From JAFAXD01 sp963833605 (lineage in GTDB: Bacteria; Pseudomonadota; Alphaproteobacteria; Rhizobiales; Xanthobacteraceae), in the NCBI GenBank assembly GCA_963833605.1, contig CAWHYZ010000004.1:208233-272232 (forward strand): a stretch of 64,000 nucleotides of DNA, read 5' to 3'. The notes beneath the pieces are model-generated. The model ran no database searches. It was not told where the DNA came from and saw only the letters and a list, made by a program, of their open reading frames with translations. A program made the translations under genes and the position numbers. This document shows, in pieces, positions 28,107 through 37,272 of this stretch; position 1 is the stretch's first letter, and every line of letters begins with the position of its first letter.

Positions 28107-29129
28107 ATGCTTGCGCATCATCCGGTGCGGCGCGTCCCGCGTGGCGGGATCCTGCTCGCACGCTTTTGCGATCGGTTGCGGCGGCTTCAGGCCTTCGCGC
28201 CCCTCTGCGCTTGCGTGCTTGTGCTTGCGTTGTCGGCGCCTGGCGGGCCCGCGCACGCGCATGGCATCGCCGGCAACCGGGTTTTTCCCGGCACGCTTGC
28301 GTTCGAAGACCCCGCCGTGATGGATGAATTGGCACTGACCGGCGCCAGCCTGAAGCATCCCGCCGAGGGTGGCGACGTGGTCGACAACGCGTTCGGCTGG
28401 AATTTTTCACGGTTGCTGACGCCGACGCTGAGCCTGGGCATCACCGGCGGATACATCCATCGCAACTGGGGCGATCTGCGGCGATCCGGTTTCGATCAGA
28501 CGAGCCTGATGCTCAAGACGCTGCTGTTCCAGAACGATCCGCATGAGGTGATGATATCGGCCGGACTGTCGGGAACGATCGGAAAGTCCGGCGCGCGCGG
28601 CGTCGGATCCGACCAGTTCGGCTCGCTGGAGCCGGGTCTGTTTTTGGGAAAAGGCTTTGGCGACGCACCCAACGGCCTCGCGTGGCTGCGCCCGTTCGCG
28701 GTCACGGGCGCCGTATCGACCGAGATCCCGACCACCGCAAGGTCAATCGTTCTGGGCCTCGACGAGGCCGGACAGCTCGCACCGATGCCGTTTCAAACCA
28801 GCGCGATCGTGCACTGGGGATTTTCGATCCAATACAGCACATTCTATCTCACCCCCCGGTTCAGCGCCGGACGCCTGCCGAAGGAGGAGCCACTCAATCA
28901 ATTCATCCCGCTGGTCGAGTTTGCATTCAATTCGCCGTTGGGGAAGAAGCCGGTCGCGACCATGAACCCAGGGCTGGTCTACGTGGCTGACAAGTATCAG
29001 ATCGGAATAGAGGCGATCGTACCGCTCAACAGCGAGGCCGGCCGCGCCGCCGGCGTCCGCGCACAGCTCCTCTTGTTCACTGATGAACTCTTCCCGAGCC
29101 TGTTCGGAAAGCCGCTGTTGAGCCGTTAG
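28107..29129 (+). CDS. Predicted outer-membrane/periplasmic protein of a proteobacterial hypothetical family
   Basis: 340 residues with a signal peptide (AHAHGIAGNRVFPGT after the cleavage area). The mature part is rich in alternating hydrophobic/polar strands (PTLSLGITGGYIHRNWG, FALPI-like segments, HWGFSIQYSTFYLTPRF) and ends VRAQLLLFTDELFPSLFG. The strand pattern suggests a beta-barrel. Family members occur in many proteobacteria without a proven function. A functional link with the upstream small His-rich protein is only suggested by proximity. Confidence 0.65.
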   Translation: MLAHHPVRRVPRGGILLARFCDRLRRLQAFAPLCACVLVLALSAPGGPAHAHGIAGNRVFPGTLAFEDPAVMDELALTGASLKHPAEGGDVVDNAFGWNFSRLLTPTLSLGITGGYIHRNWGDLRRSGFDQTSLMLKTLLFQNDPHEVMISAGLSGTIGKSGARGVGSDQFGSLEPGLFLGKGFGDAPNGLAWLRPFAVTGAVSTEIPTTARSIVLGLDEAGQLAPMPFQTSAIVHWGFSIQYSTFYLTPRFSAGRLPKEEPLNQFIPLVEFAFNSPLGKKPVATMNPGLVYVADKYQIGIEAIVPLNSEAGRAAGVRAQLLLFTDELFPSLFGKPLLSR

Positions 29130-29266
29130 CGGGCGCACCGTATCTTCGCGCTCCCTACACCGCCAATGCCAAAGCCGCTCGCGCACACGCGAGAAGCTCC
29201 GCATTACAAACAGGCGAATCCGGAAAGGTAGTTTACCTCAACGGTCCGTGGAATTGCGCCTGTCGT

Positions 29267-29680
29267 TCACGCCGGATCGCAAGCCTCGGTGCCCATCTCG
29301 GCCGGCACGGAGACCTCGATAAGTTCAAGGTCGTCGGAGGTAGCGGTTTCCTGGTGCGGTAGCCCGCCGGGAATCATCACGCTGTCGCCGACGCCGAACC
29401 GCGTTTTTCGGCCGCCCGCGAATTCGAGATCGACCCAGCCCCTGAGAATGTACACCAACTGCATGTCGCAGGTGTGATAGTGCCAGCCGGTCTCGCGATC
29501 CATGGCCGATTTTGCTGACGTCACCTGTGCCCGCATCTTGCCCCCGGTCGCCTCGGTGACTCCGAGATCGCGGTACTGGAAGAATTGGCGCCGTCCCGGT
29601 ACATAGTGCGCGTCCTTAGCGGACGAAATCGCGAGCTTCATGCCCTCGGCCGGCCGCATCAGTGTGCTCGCTTCGCTCAT
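29267..29680 (-). CDS. Cupin-domain protein
   Basis: 137 residues forming one small beta-barrel. Cupin motif 1 is in ETGWHYHTCDMQLVYILRGW, with His residues as metal ligands. Motif 2 is in GDSVMIPGGLPHQE. Such stand-alone cupins act as metal-dependent dioxygenases, isomerases or ligand sensors, and the reaction cannot be told. It has its own promoter gap on both sides. Confidence 0.85.
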   Translation of the reverse strand: MSEASTLMRPAEGMKLAISSAKDAHYVPGRRQFFQYRDLGVTEATGGKMRAQVTSAKSAMDRETGWHYHTCDMQLVYILRGWVDLEFAGGRKTRFGVGDSVMIPGGLPHQETATSDDLELIEVSVPAEMGTEACDPA

Positions 29681-29908
29681 CGGAGACCTCCTTCAGCTGA
29701 ATATCCAATGATTCATCCTGCCATGCGGCGGGTCAATCGGCTTTTGAGCCGGCCGTAGTATCGGGCCCTCGATTTGTCGCTTCTTGCGCTAGTGGCACAC
29801 GAAGCTGCCGATCCGCGATGTCCGCTCAATCGCGTCCTCAGCCGCCAAAAGGAACAGTGTTCGAACTGCATCGTTTTACCGCAAGGGGCAACGAAAAGGA
29901 CAGTCGCC

Positions 29909-30115
29909 GTGCTGAACTCTGCTCGCAAGATCGCAACCGCTGTCGCCCTGACGGTCGCCGCCGCCAGCCCGTCGCAAGCCCGATGGTTTGGACGCGGATG
30001 GGGCTGGGGCGCACCCGTTGCGGCCGGGAACTCACGACCGGAACGGTGTCTTCATTTCGGGGAATACTGGCGATTACAACGGCCAGACCGTCTACGGCCT
30101 CTTGCTGCTTGCGTC
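29909..30115 (+). pseudogene. Small exported protein gene interrupted by IS256
   Basis: GTG 29909 (AAGGA box 8 nt upstream) opens a signal peptide (VLNSARKIATAVALTVAA...SQA) followed by RWFGRGWGWGAPVAAG. The frame then appears to shift (NGVFISGNTGDYNGQTVYG is in another frame) and is cut by the IS256 insertion at 30116. The rest of the gene is not recognisable past the element. Confidence 0.5.
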
Positions 30116-31544
30116 GGAATTGCCCCGGTCTATGTTGAATTAGCGAAGGAGGCGTTGCCCGCCTTGAGCCATTAGGCTCGGGGGGTCGAATCCGCAAAGG
30201 AGAGCAACGCCATGACAAGCACTACCACGCCTTCATCGCTCGCGCTGGTGCCCAGCCTTGAGACGGCTTGGCAAGATGTGGACAGCTCCTTCGAGCGCTT
30301 CTGTCTGACGGCCGGGATCGGAGCGATTGAGCAAATGCTATGCGAGGACGCCCAGCAGCTCGCCGGCATGCCGCATAGCCGCGATGGAGGCCGCGTCGGC
30401 CACCGCTGGGGCCGGACCAAGGGCAAGATCGGCTTCCATGGCGGCAATGTTGCCGTCCATCGCCCGCGGGTACGTGGCTTTGACGGCCATGAACTTCCGC
30501 TACCGACCTGGACGGCGGCACAGGCCGAGGACTGGCTTGGCCGCTGGGCGATGAACCTGATGCTGATCAACGTGTCGACGCGCAAGCTCAGGCGCGCTGT
30601 GCGGCTGCCAGACGGCGATCTGCCGGTAACCGCCGGAGACGGCACCTCAAAGTCGGCAGCCTCACGCCGGTTCGTGGCGCTGTCGGCAGAACGGCTGGCC
30701 GGGTGGATGGCATCTGACCTGTCCAAGCTGGACCTCTTGGTCATCCAAATTGACGGCCTGCATATCGGCAACGACCTGGTGCTGGTCGCCGCTCTCGGTA
30801 TCGATGGTGAAGGCCACAAGCATCCGCTCGGCCTGGTCGAAGGGGCGACTGAGAACGCCGCCGTCGTGCAGGCGCTGATCGACAATCTGATCGAGCGCGG
30901 GCTCGACCCGAAAATCTGCCGGCTGTTCATCATTGACGGCGCCAAGGCGCTGAGCAAAGTCATCCGTCGAACCTTCGGCGCCCATACGCCGATCCAGCGT
31001 TGCCAGATTCATAAAGCCCGCAACGTGATCGAGCGGCTGCCCAAGCCGCTGCATGCGTCGGTGCGCCGGGCACTCCGGCAGGCTTGGGAACTCGACGATG
31101 CCGATAAGGCTGAGCGGCTGCTGCGCAATCTCGCCCGCCGGCTCGACCGGGAGGCGCCCGGTGTCGCCGCCAGCATCCTTGAAGGGCTCGACGAGATACT
31201 GACCGTCAATCGCCTCGGAGTGCCGGCAAAGCTCCGGCGCTCGCTCGCCTGCACCAACTCAATCGAGAACATGATGGGGACCGTGCGTCGCGTCTGTCGC
31301 AACGTGAAGCGATGGCGAAATGCTGCGATGGCGCTGCGCTGGACCGCCGCCGGAATGATGGAAGCGGCTAAAGGCTTCCGCCGCTTGAAAGCCTACAAGC
31401 AGCTCCCGATCCTCAGGACTGCGCTCGTCGCTCACGCCGCCAAGCAGCTCGTCACGAACAAGATTGAACCGCAAGCCGACGCCGCATAGCATGATCAACG
31501 GCATTGCCTGCTTCGCCTACTTCAACAAAATCTGGGGCATTCCC
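30116..31544 (+). mobile_element. IS256-family insertion sequence, complete, with 8 bp target duplication
   Basis: The 1,429 bp element is bounded by imperfect inverted repeats (left GGAATTGCCCCGG..TTGTTGAA, right end read inward GGGAATGCCCCAGA..TTGTTGAAG). CTTGCGTC occurs directly on both sides (30108-30115 and 31545-31552), an 8 bp target duplication as expected for IS256. The intact duplication and open transposase frame point to recent insertion. Confidence 0.9.
30212..31489 (+). CDS. IS256 (Mutator-type) transposase
   Basis: 425 residues, full length, with the DDE triad of the family: Asp in VIQIDGLHIGN, Asp in LFIIDGAKALSK, and Glu in CTNSIENMMG. C/H-type spacing follows in RCQIHKARNVIERLP. 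Sole gene of the element. Its ATG is preceded by AAAGGAGAG, a strong ribosome binding site. Confidence 0.96.
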   Translation: MTSTTTPSSLALVPSLETAWQDVDSSFERFCLTAGIGAIEQMLCEDAQQLAGMPHSRDGGRVGHRWGRTKGKIGFHGGNVAVHRPRVRGFDGHELPLPTWTAAQAEDWLGRWAMNLMLINVSTRKLRRAVRLPDGDLPVTAGDGTSKSAASRRFVALSAERLAGWMASDLSKLDLLVIQIDGLHIGNDLVLVAALGIDGEGHKHPLGLVEGATENAAVVQALIDNLIERGLDPKICRLFIIDGAKALSKVIRRTFGAHTPIQRCQIHKARNVIERLPKPLHASVRRALRQAWELDDADKAERLLRNLARRLDREAPGVAASILEGLDEILTVNRLGVPAKLRRSLACTNSIENMMGTVRRVCRNVKRWRNAAMALRWTAAGMMEAAKGFRRLKAYKQLPILRTALVAHAAKQLVTNKIEPQADAA

Positions 31545-31627
31545 CTTGCGTCTCATTTAATATGTAGTCGCTACGTTACTATTGTGGTCGCATGAAACGG
31601 GACCGGAATTCGAGGCATAAGGATCCA

Positions 31628-32047
31628 ATGAAGCCATCGGAACGTATTGACCAGCTGATCGCAGAACTCACAGACTGGCGTGGCAAAACGTTCGCCAGCA
31701 TCCGCAAGAGCATCCTTGAGGCCGACCGGGAGATAATCGAGGAATGGAAGTGGATGGGAAGCCCGGTGTGGTCTCATCACGGAATAATCGCGGTCGCCAA
31801 CGCCCACAAAGAGAAGGTGAAGCTTACCTTTGCCCACGGGGCGAGCCTCCCAGATCCTGACAAGCTCTTCAACGCGGGCCTCGAAGGCAACGCGAGACGA
31901 GCGATCGATTTTTTCGAGGGTGATAAGATTAATGAGCGTGCTCTAAAAAATCTCGTCCGTGGCGCTGTTGATTACAATCAGATCAAATTGAAGAAGAAAG
32001 CGCCTGCGGGTACTCGAGCGAAAGTACACAAAAGTAAAAAGACATGA
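31628..32047 (+). CDS. DUF1801 family protein
   Basis: 139 residues, cytosolic, with the DUF1801/YdhG-like fold. It shows IRKSILEADREIIEEWKWMGSPVW, GIIAVANAHKEKVKLTFAHGA and the lysine-rich C terminus. Family members have been called iron chaperones by similarity to frataxin-like proteins, but activity is not established. ATG 31628 has AAGGA 6 nt upstream and is preferred over ATG 31592. Confidence 0.8.
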   Translation: MKPSERIDQLIAELTDWRGKTFASIRKSILEADREIIEEWKWMGSPVWSHHGIIAVANAHKEKVKLTFAHGASLPDPDKLFNAGLEGNARRAIDFFEGDKINERALKNLVRGAVDYNQIKLKKKAPAGTRAKVHKSKKT

Positions 32048-32082
32048 AGCTATGGCTTTTTCTCGCTAATTGTCTCGCAAAC

Positions 32083-32330
32083 TCAAGTCCGCGGCTTCGC
32101 CGGGCGTGAGGTCGAAGACGAGCGGGATGCCTCGGGCATCGCTGAGACAATGAACTTTACAGGTGAACCCGTCCCGCGAACCGCCAAAAGCTTATTCGCG
32201 AGTCCCCTCTTACGCCGGCAGCCGGACATGAGCGACACCGTGCGCTTTACAGATCTGATCCAGCAGCGTCCCGCCAAGTTGTTCTCCGGCTGGCGGGCAC
32301 TAAAGCATGTTCCACTCGGTTTGAATCGCA
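32083..32330 (-). pseudogene. IS5-family transposase remnant
   Basis: On the minus strand one frame reads GGSRDGFTCKVHCLSDARG then IPLVFDLTPGEAADL, the central part of an IS5-type DDE transposase (compare LGRSRGGFTTKIH...). It is broken by stops and frame changes, and no ends are recognisable. A relic distinct from the N-terminal fragment at 11.7 kb. Confidence 0.7.
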
Positions 32331-32340
32331 ACACTCTCTG

Positions 32341-32430
32341 TCGTCATGCGCGGGCTTGTCCCGCGCATCCCGCTTATGGAGGCACTGAACCCTGCTAAGC
32401 GAGATGGCCGGGACAAGCCCGGCCATGACG
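32341..32430. repeat. REP-type palindromic element
   Basis: CGTCATGCGCGGGCTTGTCC on the left is mirrored by GGACAAGCCCGGCCATGACG on the right, around a short spacer. This is the other common intergenic palindrome class in Bradyrhizobium-type genomes. It lies between the IS5 relic and a lipoprotein gene. Confidence 0.85.
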
Positions 32431-32490
32431 AGCTGAGAGGCTTCGGTTCCAAATGAACGAGACCTGCTTTAAGTGGGAAAACTGGACCTC

Positions 32491-32664
32491 ATGTCGATGA
32501 AGATTTCCGTGCTCGTACTGCTCGCAGCGACCCTCTTGGTGGCGTGCTCAACGGCTGATCTTGAGCGGTTCCAAGGGCGTAGCCAGGGCCAGGTTAAACA
32601 AGCATGCGACCCAGAGCGGAATACACCAGACGAATGCGCGCGAAAGCTGGATAGGTCGAAGTGA
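32491..32664 (+). CDS. Small lipoprotein
   Basis: 57 residues with a lipoprotein signal, lipobox LLVACS (Cys at about 20), then a short polar tail (LERFQGRSQGQVKQACDPER). Probably anchored in the envelope by its lipid. No domain known. The gene ends just before a fragment of a PF04392 gene. Confidence 0.6.
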   Translation: MSMKISVLVLLAATLLVACSTADLERFQGRSQGQVKQACDPERNTPDECARKLDRSK

Positions 32665-32667
32665 AGG

Positions 32668-32750
32668 TTGTTGGCGGAAACCTATATCGGTCGTATCCTC
32701 AAAGGCGAAAGGCCGGCCGGCTTGCCAGTGCTGCGACCAACGGGCGGCAA
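32668..32750 (+). pseudogene. PF04392 binding-protein fragment (C-terminal motif)
   Basis: Reads LAETYIGRILKGERPAGLPV, matching the YVDRILKGEKPADLPV segment near the C terminus of ABC_sub_bind (PF04392) solute-binding proteins. Nothing upstream or downstream belongs to the family. First of a series of such fragments between 32.6 and 46.9 kb. Confidence 0.7.
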
Positions 32751-32774
32751 TATGACTGTCTCTTGGTCTCCAAC

Positions 32775-33770
32775 CTATGGCTTGGCCGCTTCGCCGCCGA
32801 TCCGTGCTGCCTTGATAATCGGCCACCACTTCTCGATATCAGCCTTGTTTATGGCGGCGAGCGCCGCAGGCGTCTGCTGTTCACGTGGAAAGATCTCTTG
32901 TCCGAGATCGATCAATCGCGAACGCACGGCGGGATCGGCCAACGTTTCGACAATGGCGGCATTGAGCGTTTCGACCACAGCCACGGGTGTACCCTTGGGC
33001 GCGAAGAAGCCCTGCCAATTCACGATTTCAAATCCGGGAAGCCCGGCTTCGGCCGCAGTCGGAATATCTGACGCCGCAGCCAGCCGGTGGTCGTCGGTGA
33101 CAGCGTAGGCCTTTATCTTGCCGGCGCGCACTTGCGGCAATGTGCCGCTTGCCGGGTCAATCATCAGGTCGATCTGCTCCGACAACAGGTCTTGCATTGC
33201 GGGGCCGGCGCCGCGGTACGGAACCAGCGCAAAGCGAGTGCCCGAAAGTTGCTGGAAGAACACGCCGGCAATATGCGATGTCGCGCCCACGCCACCGGTC
33301 CCTTGTGAGGCCTTGTCCGGGTTGGCCTTAAGCCAAGCTATCAGTTCCCTGAGGTCGTTCGCGGGCATTGATTTCCGCGCAACGACAAGAAGAGGCGCGC
33401 GAATGGTCAACGAAATTGGCTGTATGTCCAAAGGATCGTACGGCAACGACAGCACGGCCCCATTGAGGACGTTCGTCGGCAGTCCGCCGGCTACAATCGT
33501 GTAGCCGTCGGGCGCGGCGCGAATGACACGGGCAATGCCGACCGTACCCGAAGCTCCGCCTACGTTGTCGATTACAATGGCTTGGCCGAGCGCAACCCGC
33601 ATCCGCTCGGCCATGATGCGCGCGACCGCGTCGAGCGGGCCCCCCGCCGGAAATGGCACGACCATGGTGATCGGACGCGATGGGTAGTCCCGCGCGGTTG
33701 CAACTGCCATGCTCACGAGCATCGCTATTCCGGCCGCGAGGATCGATTGCCTTGCGAAGGTCTGGCGCAT
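32775..33770 (-). CDS. Bug-type solute-binding protein (tripartite tricarboxylate transporter family)
   Basis: 331 residues: signal peptide (1-26), then YPSRPITMVVPFPAGGPLDA, the family opening, VENVGG-like IDNVGGASGTVG, and GYTIVAGG. The IAWLKANPDK, SHIAGVFFQQ, VPYRGAGPAMQDLLSEQIDL and LPGFEIVNWQGFFAP stretches are all diagnostic. Bug proteins bind small carboxylates in the periplasm. No TctA/TctB genes are adjacent, so it is an orphan receptor as is common in the group. Confidence 0.93.
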   Translation of the reverse strand: MRQTFARQSILAAGIAMLVSMAVATARDYPSRPITMVVPFPAGGPLDAVARIMAERMRVALGQAIVIDNVGGASGTVGIARVIRAAPDGYTIVAGGLPTNVLNGAVLSLPYDPLDIQPISLTIRAPLLVVARKSMPANDLRELIAWLKANPDKASQGTGGVGATSHIAGVFFQQLSGTRFALVPYRGAGPAMQDLLSEQIDLMIDPASGTLPQVRAGKIKAYAVTDDHRLAAASDIPTAAEAGLPGFEIVNWQGFFAPKGTPVAVVETLNAAIVETLADPAVRSRLIDLGQEIFPREQQTPAALAAINKADIEKWWPIIKAARIGGEAAKP

Positions 33771-33931
33771 TTTTTCGTCCCAATGTGCGGACCTAACATA
33801 GGGCCACGGTTAGAAGCATGCAGAGGGGCGGCCGGCGGTCAAGGCGTGCTTCCGTCGCCGCGCCTGGCGCCGTGCGCCATGATAGCATACCCATCTCGCG
33901 TGCCGGACCCGCTACAGAAAGTGAGAGTTGC

Positions 33932-34390
33932 GTGACTCCGCAATGGCAATATCAGGTCAGATTCGATCTGAATGATTCTGCGATGGCGGCATCGCTGGGC
34001 CGCAAGCGCCGTGATCCAGCGCTGATGCCGCTTATCGATGTCCTCGCCAAGCATCGCGCTGCGCCGAAATGCCAGTTCGAAGCCTTTGCGGAGTATGTGG
34101 CCGCAGCAGAACAGCATGGCATCGAGAAATATCCGCTCTATGAGTGGACTAAGGCGACAATCGAGGACCCGGCGAAGAAAGAAAAATATTTGAAATCCTT
34201 TACGCTCTACGTAGAGGACCAGGAGGTCTACTCTCGCGAGATTGCTGACGCGCTGGAAGCAGACTTGCAGCCACTCGCCGCCAGCGGGCTCATCACGCGA
34301 ATATCCAAGTACGATACCAATCCCGCCAATAATCCTCAGCCCCCGCCGCGCCCCGCAAACGCGGCTAGCCTCTCCGCCAGAACGAGTTGA
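33932..34390 (+). CDS. Hypothetical protein, unknown family
   Basis: 152 residues, soluble and charged. It opens TPQWQYQVRFDLNDSAMA, has a helical middle (FEAFAEYVAAAEQHGIEKYP) and a proline-rich C-terminal tail. No motif recognised. GTG 33932 is chosen because coding composition begins there. It is divergent from the Bug-protein gene, separated by about 160 bp. Confidence 0.6.
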   Translation: MTPQWQYQVRFDLNDSAMAASLGRKRRDPALMPLIDVLAKHRAAPKCQFEAFAEYVAAAEQHGIEKYPLYEWTKATIEDPAKKEKYLKSFTLYVEDQEVYSREIADALEADLQPLAASGLITRISKYDTNPANNPQPPPRPANAASLSARTS

Positions 34391-34571
34391 ATGGCCGTTG
34401 GTCTTCGCTACGAAGGCTTCGAGTTGACCTGATCGTAGATACCCAACTTTTGGAACATGCCGACGAGGTAGGTACTGCTCGCTCCCTCGGAGTAGGCTAC
34501 GGATTTCAGGTGAGGCGGAGGCCTCCAAACAAGGACGCTTTCACGTTAGCGTAACGTCGCCCAACCGGACG

Positions 34572-35546
34572 TTATCGCCAATCGTCGATGATGTAGGCAC
34601 CGGGGCGGCAATAACCGGGATCGTTATGCTTGTGCATTCTCACGCCCTGGATTTCTGTGCGAAATCCGCGATCGACAAGATGTCGATAGGCCTCGTGGCG
34701 CGCCATATTTGCTCCCGCTAACAGGTTCGGCATACCCACCGCGACCGCCAACGCCTCACACGCATCGAGCAGGCGAAGATAATCCTGTTCGGCCGATGGT
34801 CCATCGCGGACCGCACCGAATTTGATGAAGCAGTGGTCGGCGCCGGCTTCGCTGCGTGGCCCGTATTGACACACCGCGAACCCCACAATGCCACTGGCAC
34901 TTTCAAGCAAAACTGTGTCGCCAATGCCCTGCGCGTCGGTCGCGCCTATCTCCTCGGTGAGGTCGAGCCCAGCGTAAAGCGAGTTTGCCACGATCCGGCA
35001 CGAACGCAGAGCCTCCTTGCGTTGCGTTTCGTTCAACTCGCTGAAACGCCACCACGCCGCCCGGCTTTGTCGCCGCACGGCCGGCGCCGACATGATTGCG
35101 GTCAGGAAACGCGCATAAAAACCGTACTTCTGATAGAGAGCGACATGCTTGGGGCTGTGCGCAAACGTAAACAGCCCGACGTGCCGAATTCCCCAAACAT
35201 CGAACTGCGTCATCGTCTTGGCGAGCAATGCTCGGCCGATGCCGCTCTCCTGAAGATCGGGATGTACACTAACGGGCCCGAAGAAGCCGACGCTTCCCCA
35301 GTTTGTCGCGAAGTTTGAGCCAACCAATCTTCCGTCGAGCCTCGCGCCAAACGAGGTCACGTGAGCGGCATGATGACGGCCATAGACGTAGTCCTTATCG
35401 CTCCAGAAAGATGCTGGATCGGGAACCCCGAAGAAGGTGCCAAAAGCGAGACGAAGAACCCGCGCGGCTTCCGGCAAGTCCTTCTCGTCGAGCGTGCTCA
35501 CCACCACCTGGCTTGCGCTCGCCGTCGCAACGTCAGCAGCACCCAT
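34572..35546 (-). CDS. GNAT-family N-acetyltransferase
   Basis: 324 residues with a GNAT domain in the first half: VSVHPDLQESGIGRALL is the acetyl-CoA loop (Q/RxxGxG/A), followed by FTFAHSPKHVALYQKYGFYA. The second half resembles a degenerate second GNAT-like lobe (IVGFAVCQYGPRSEAGAD, YRHLVDRGFRTEIQG). ATG 35546 has AGGAGAG 8 nt upstream and is preferred over the upstream in-frame codons. Substrate unknown. Confidence 0.85.
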   Translation of the reverse strand: MGAADVATASASQVVVSTLDEKDLPEAARVLRLAFGTFFGVPDPASFWSDKDYVYGRHHAAHVTSFGARLDGRLVGSNFATNWGSVGFFGPVSVHPDLQESGIGRALLAKTMTQFDVWGIRHVGLFTFAHSPKHVALYQKYGFYARFLTAIMSAPAVRRQSRAAWWRFSELNETQRKEALRSCRIVANSLYAGLDLTEEIGATDAQGIGDTVLLESASGIVGFAVCQYGPRSEAGADHCFIKFGAVRDGPSAEQDYLRLLDACEALAVAVGMPNLLAGANMARHEAYRHLVDRGFRTEIQGVRMHKHNDPGYCRPGAYIIDDWR

Positions 35547-35700
35547 TGGATAGTTCTCTCCTGTGCAATTCAAAGCGGCCCGAACGGGGTCTAGGCATTT
35601 CCGCTGCAAGCTCAAGCCGCAACGGATTTACCAAACAAAATCCTGACGTTTCCGTATGATTATATTAGTGAGGCTACATTTCTTTCAAAGGCCTGTGCAA

Positions 35701-36018
35701 TGCGCTGGCGGTCTCATATCCTATGGACCGGACTCCAGCGAACAGTACCGCCACGCAGCCCATTATGTTGATCATATCCGCAAGGGCGAGAAGCCGGCCG
35801 CCCTCCCGGTGCAGGCGTCGACTAAATTCCAATTGGTGCTGAACCTCAAGGCCGAAGGCGACGGTGCGGCGGCGGCGACCGCCTCGCGCGCGCAACAGCC
35901 CGCGATGGTGGTGATCGGGTTCCTTAACAGCAGGGCGCCGAGCGAGAACCGGCCATCCGCTCGGCATCACAGTCCCGCTTACGTTTCTGGGTCGTGCCGA
36001 CGAGGTGATCGAAAGAGC
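35701..36018 (+). pseudogene. Mosaic PF04392 remnant (C-terminal piece, inserted N-terminal piece, C-terminal tail)
   Basis: Starts AGGLISYGPDSSEQYRHAA, then YVDHIRKGEKPAALPV and LVLNLKA, the C-terminal part of a PF04392 protein. It then reads SRAQQPAMVVIGFLNSRAP, which is the region just after the signal peptide in the same family. The sequence closes with LGRADEVIE at about 36012, the family's C-terminal end. The order shows recombination between paralogues, not simple truncation. Confidence 0.75.
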
Positions 36019-36074
36019 GCTCACCCAGACCTCGTCGCGATATGGTATAGGGTTGCCCTCGGTAGGATGCTTAA

Positions 36075-36410
36075 ATGACCTACGTCGTCAACGATGGGTG
36101 TATTCGCTGCAAGACCATGGATTGCGTCGCCGTATGCCCCGTGGACTGCTTCTATGAAGGCGAGAACATGCTCGTCATCCATCCTGACGAATGTATCGAC
36201 TGTGGAGTTTGTGAACCGGAATGCCCCGTTGAGGCGATCAAACCTGACACAGAACCAGGGCTTGAGAAATGGGTGTCGCTGAACGCAGAATTCGCGAAAA
36301 TCTGGCCAAATATTGCAATCAAAAAATCCCCCCCATCCGATTGGAAGGAGTGGGAGGGGAAGCCGGACAAACTCCAATACTTCTCGCCCAATCCCGGCGC
36401 GGGTAATTAA
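36075..36410 (+). CDS. fdxA: 7Fe-8S ferredoxin FdxA
   Basis: 111-residue cytosolic electron carrier. Cluster ligands lie in CIRCKTMDCVAVCPVDC and CIDCGVCEPECPVEA, giving one [3Fe-4S] and one [4Fe-4S] cluster as in FdxA-type ferredoxins, followed by the usual C-terminal extension (WVSLNAEFAKIWPNI). It starts MTYVVNDGC and is convergent with cspA. Confidence 0.95.
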   Translation: MTYVVNDGCIRCKTMDCVAVCPVDCFYEGENMLVIHPDECIDCGVCEPECPVEAIKPDTEPGLEKWVSLNAEFAKIWPNIAIKKSPPSDWKEWEGKPDKLQYFSPNPGAGN

Positions 36411-36468
36411 GGCGGATCAGCCCCGCGCCGATGAGATCATCGAATGGGGCGCGCGTTCATCGCATCGA

Positions 36469-36678
36469 TCAGCGTTGAACCTTGAGATTCTCTGCCGATG
36501 TTTTGCCTTTGTTCGAGACTTCGTCATATTCGACAATCTGCCCCTCATTCAGACTGCTGAGCCCGGCCTTCTCGACTGCCGAGATATGGACAAAGACATC
36601 TTTTCCGCCGCCAGCCTGCGGTTGAATAAACCCGTAGCCTTTTTGCGCATTGAACCACTTCACGGTACCACGTGCCAT
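36469..36678 (-). CDS. cspA: Cold-shock protein (CspA family)
   Basis: 69-residue single-stranded nucleic acid-binding protein, one OB fold. RNP1 is KGYGFIQP, RNP2 is DVFVHIS, and it begins MARGTVKWFN. ATG 36678 has GGAG about 6 nt upstream. The about 100 bp before the start may form a structured leader, usual for csp genes, but I did not resolve a fold. Confidence 0.95.
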   Translation of the reverse strand: MARGTVKWFNAQKGYGFIQPQAGGGKDVFVHISAVEKAGLSSLNEGQIVEYDEVSNKGKTSAENLKVQR

Positions 36679-37272
36679 TCGTAATCTCCAAGTTACTGTC
36701 AACAACACCGCGAAAGTGAGATGCAAATTCTCACTGCCGCGGCGCATCCGACTGGATTCCGAGCCGCCGCTGCTCAAAACGTAACCGGCGTGCCTAATGA
36801 AGTCTCGCTACCGGGCTCAACTCCATATTGCGCAGGATATTGTAAGCGGTGGTGTAAGGAAAGCGGAAGTTTGGCAGGCCGAAATGCGGCAACAAGGCTT
36901 GCCCCTTGAATTTGCGCGCGCCGCTGGAGAAATTTGATCGTGATCTCCTTATCCTCGGTGCCGTCGGTTGCGCCGATACGGCCTGGTACCCGGCAATGCA
37001 AATCTTCCGCCAGGAGAGCCGCGGGGACTGGGGCGGGGTTGTGCCAGAGATCGTGCGGGCACTTGACCGAGACGACGCCGCATAGGCCGGCGGGCGAATG
37101 GACACCGTCGGAATCGGGCCGCCTTGGCGGTGGCTCGGTTCCCGACCATGGCCGCGGGCCTCAGCCATGCCATCCTCGGCCTCTGCGATGACCCGCGTGG
37201 AGGCTTCCGGGCTCGTCAGCAATGCCGTACAATTTACCCAAATCAGAACCCACTGGGTGTGTCAGGCAGGAG
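36679..37272. other. Intergenic region without a supported gene
   Basis: About 590 bp between the divergent cspA and msrB genes. Minus-strand frames here (for example 36774-37001) lack a ribosome binding site and a known motif, though a stretch reading CPHDLWHNPAPVP in a third frame may be the relic of a small gene. I call no gene. Confidence 0.4.

Noticed and set aside
36794..37222. 142-residue minus-strand frame between cspA and msrB
   Set aside because: Composition is unlike real genes here and no start signal; at most a gene relic in another frame.
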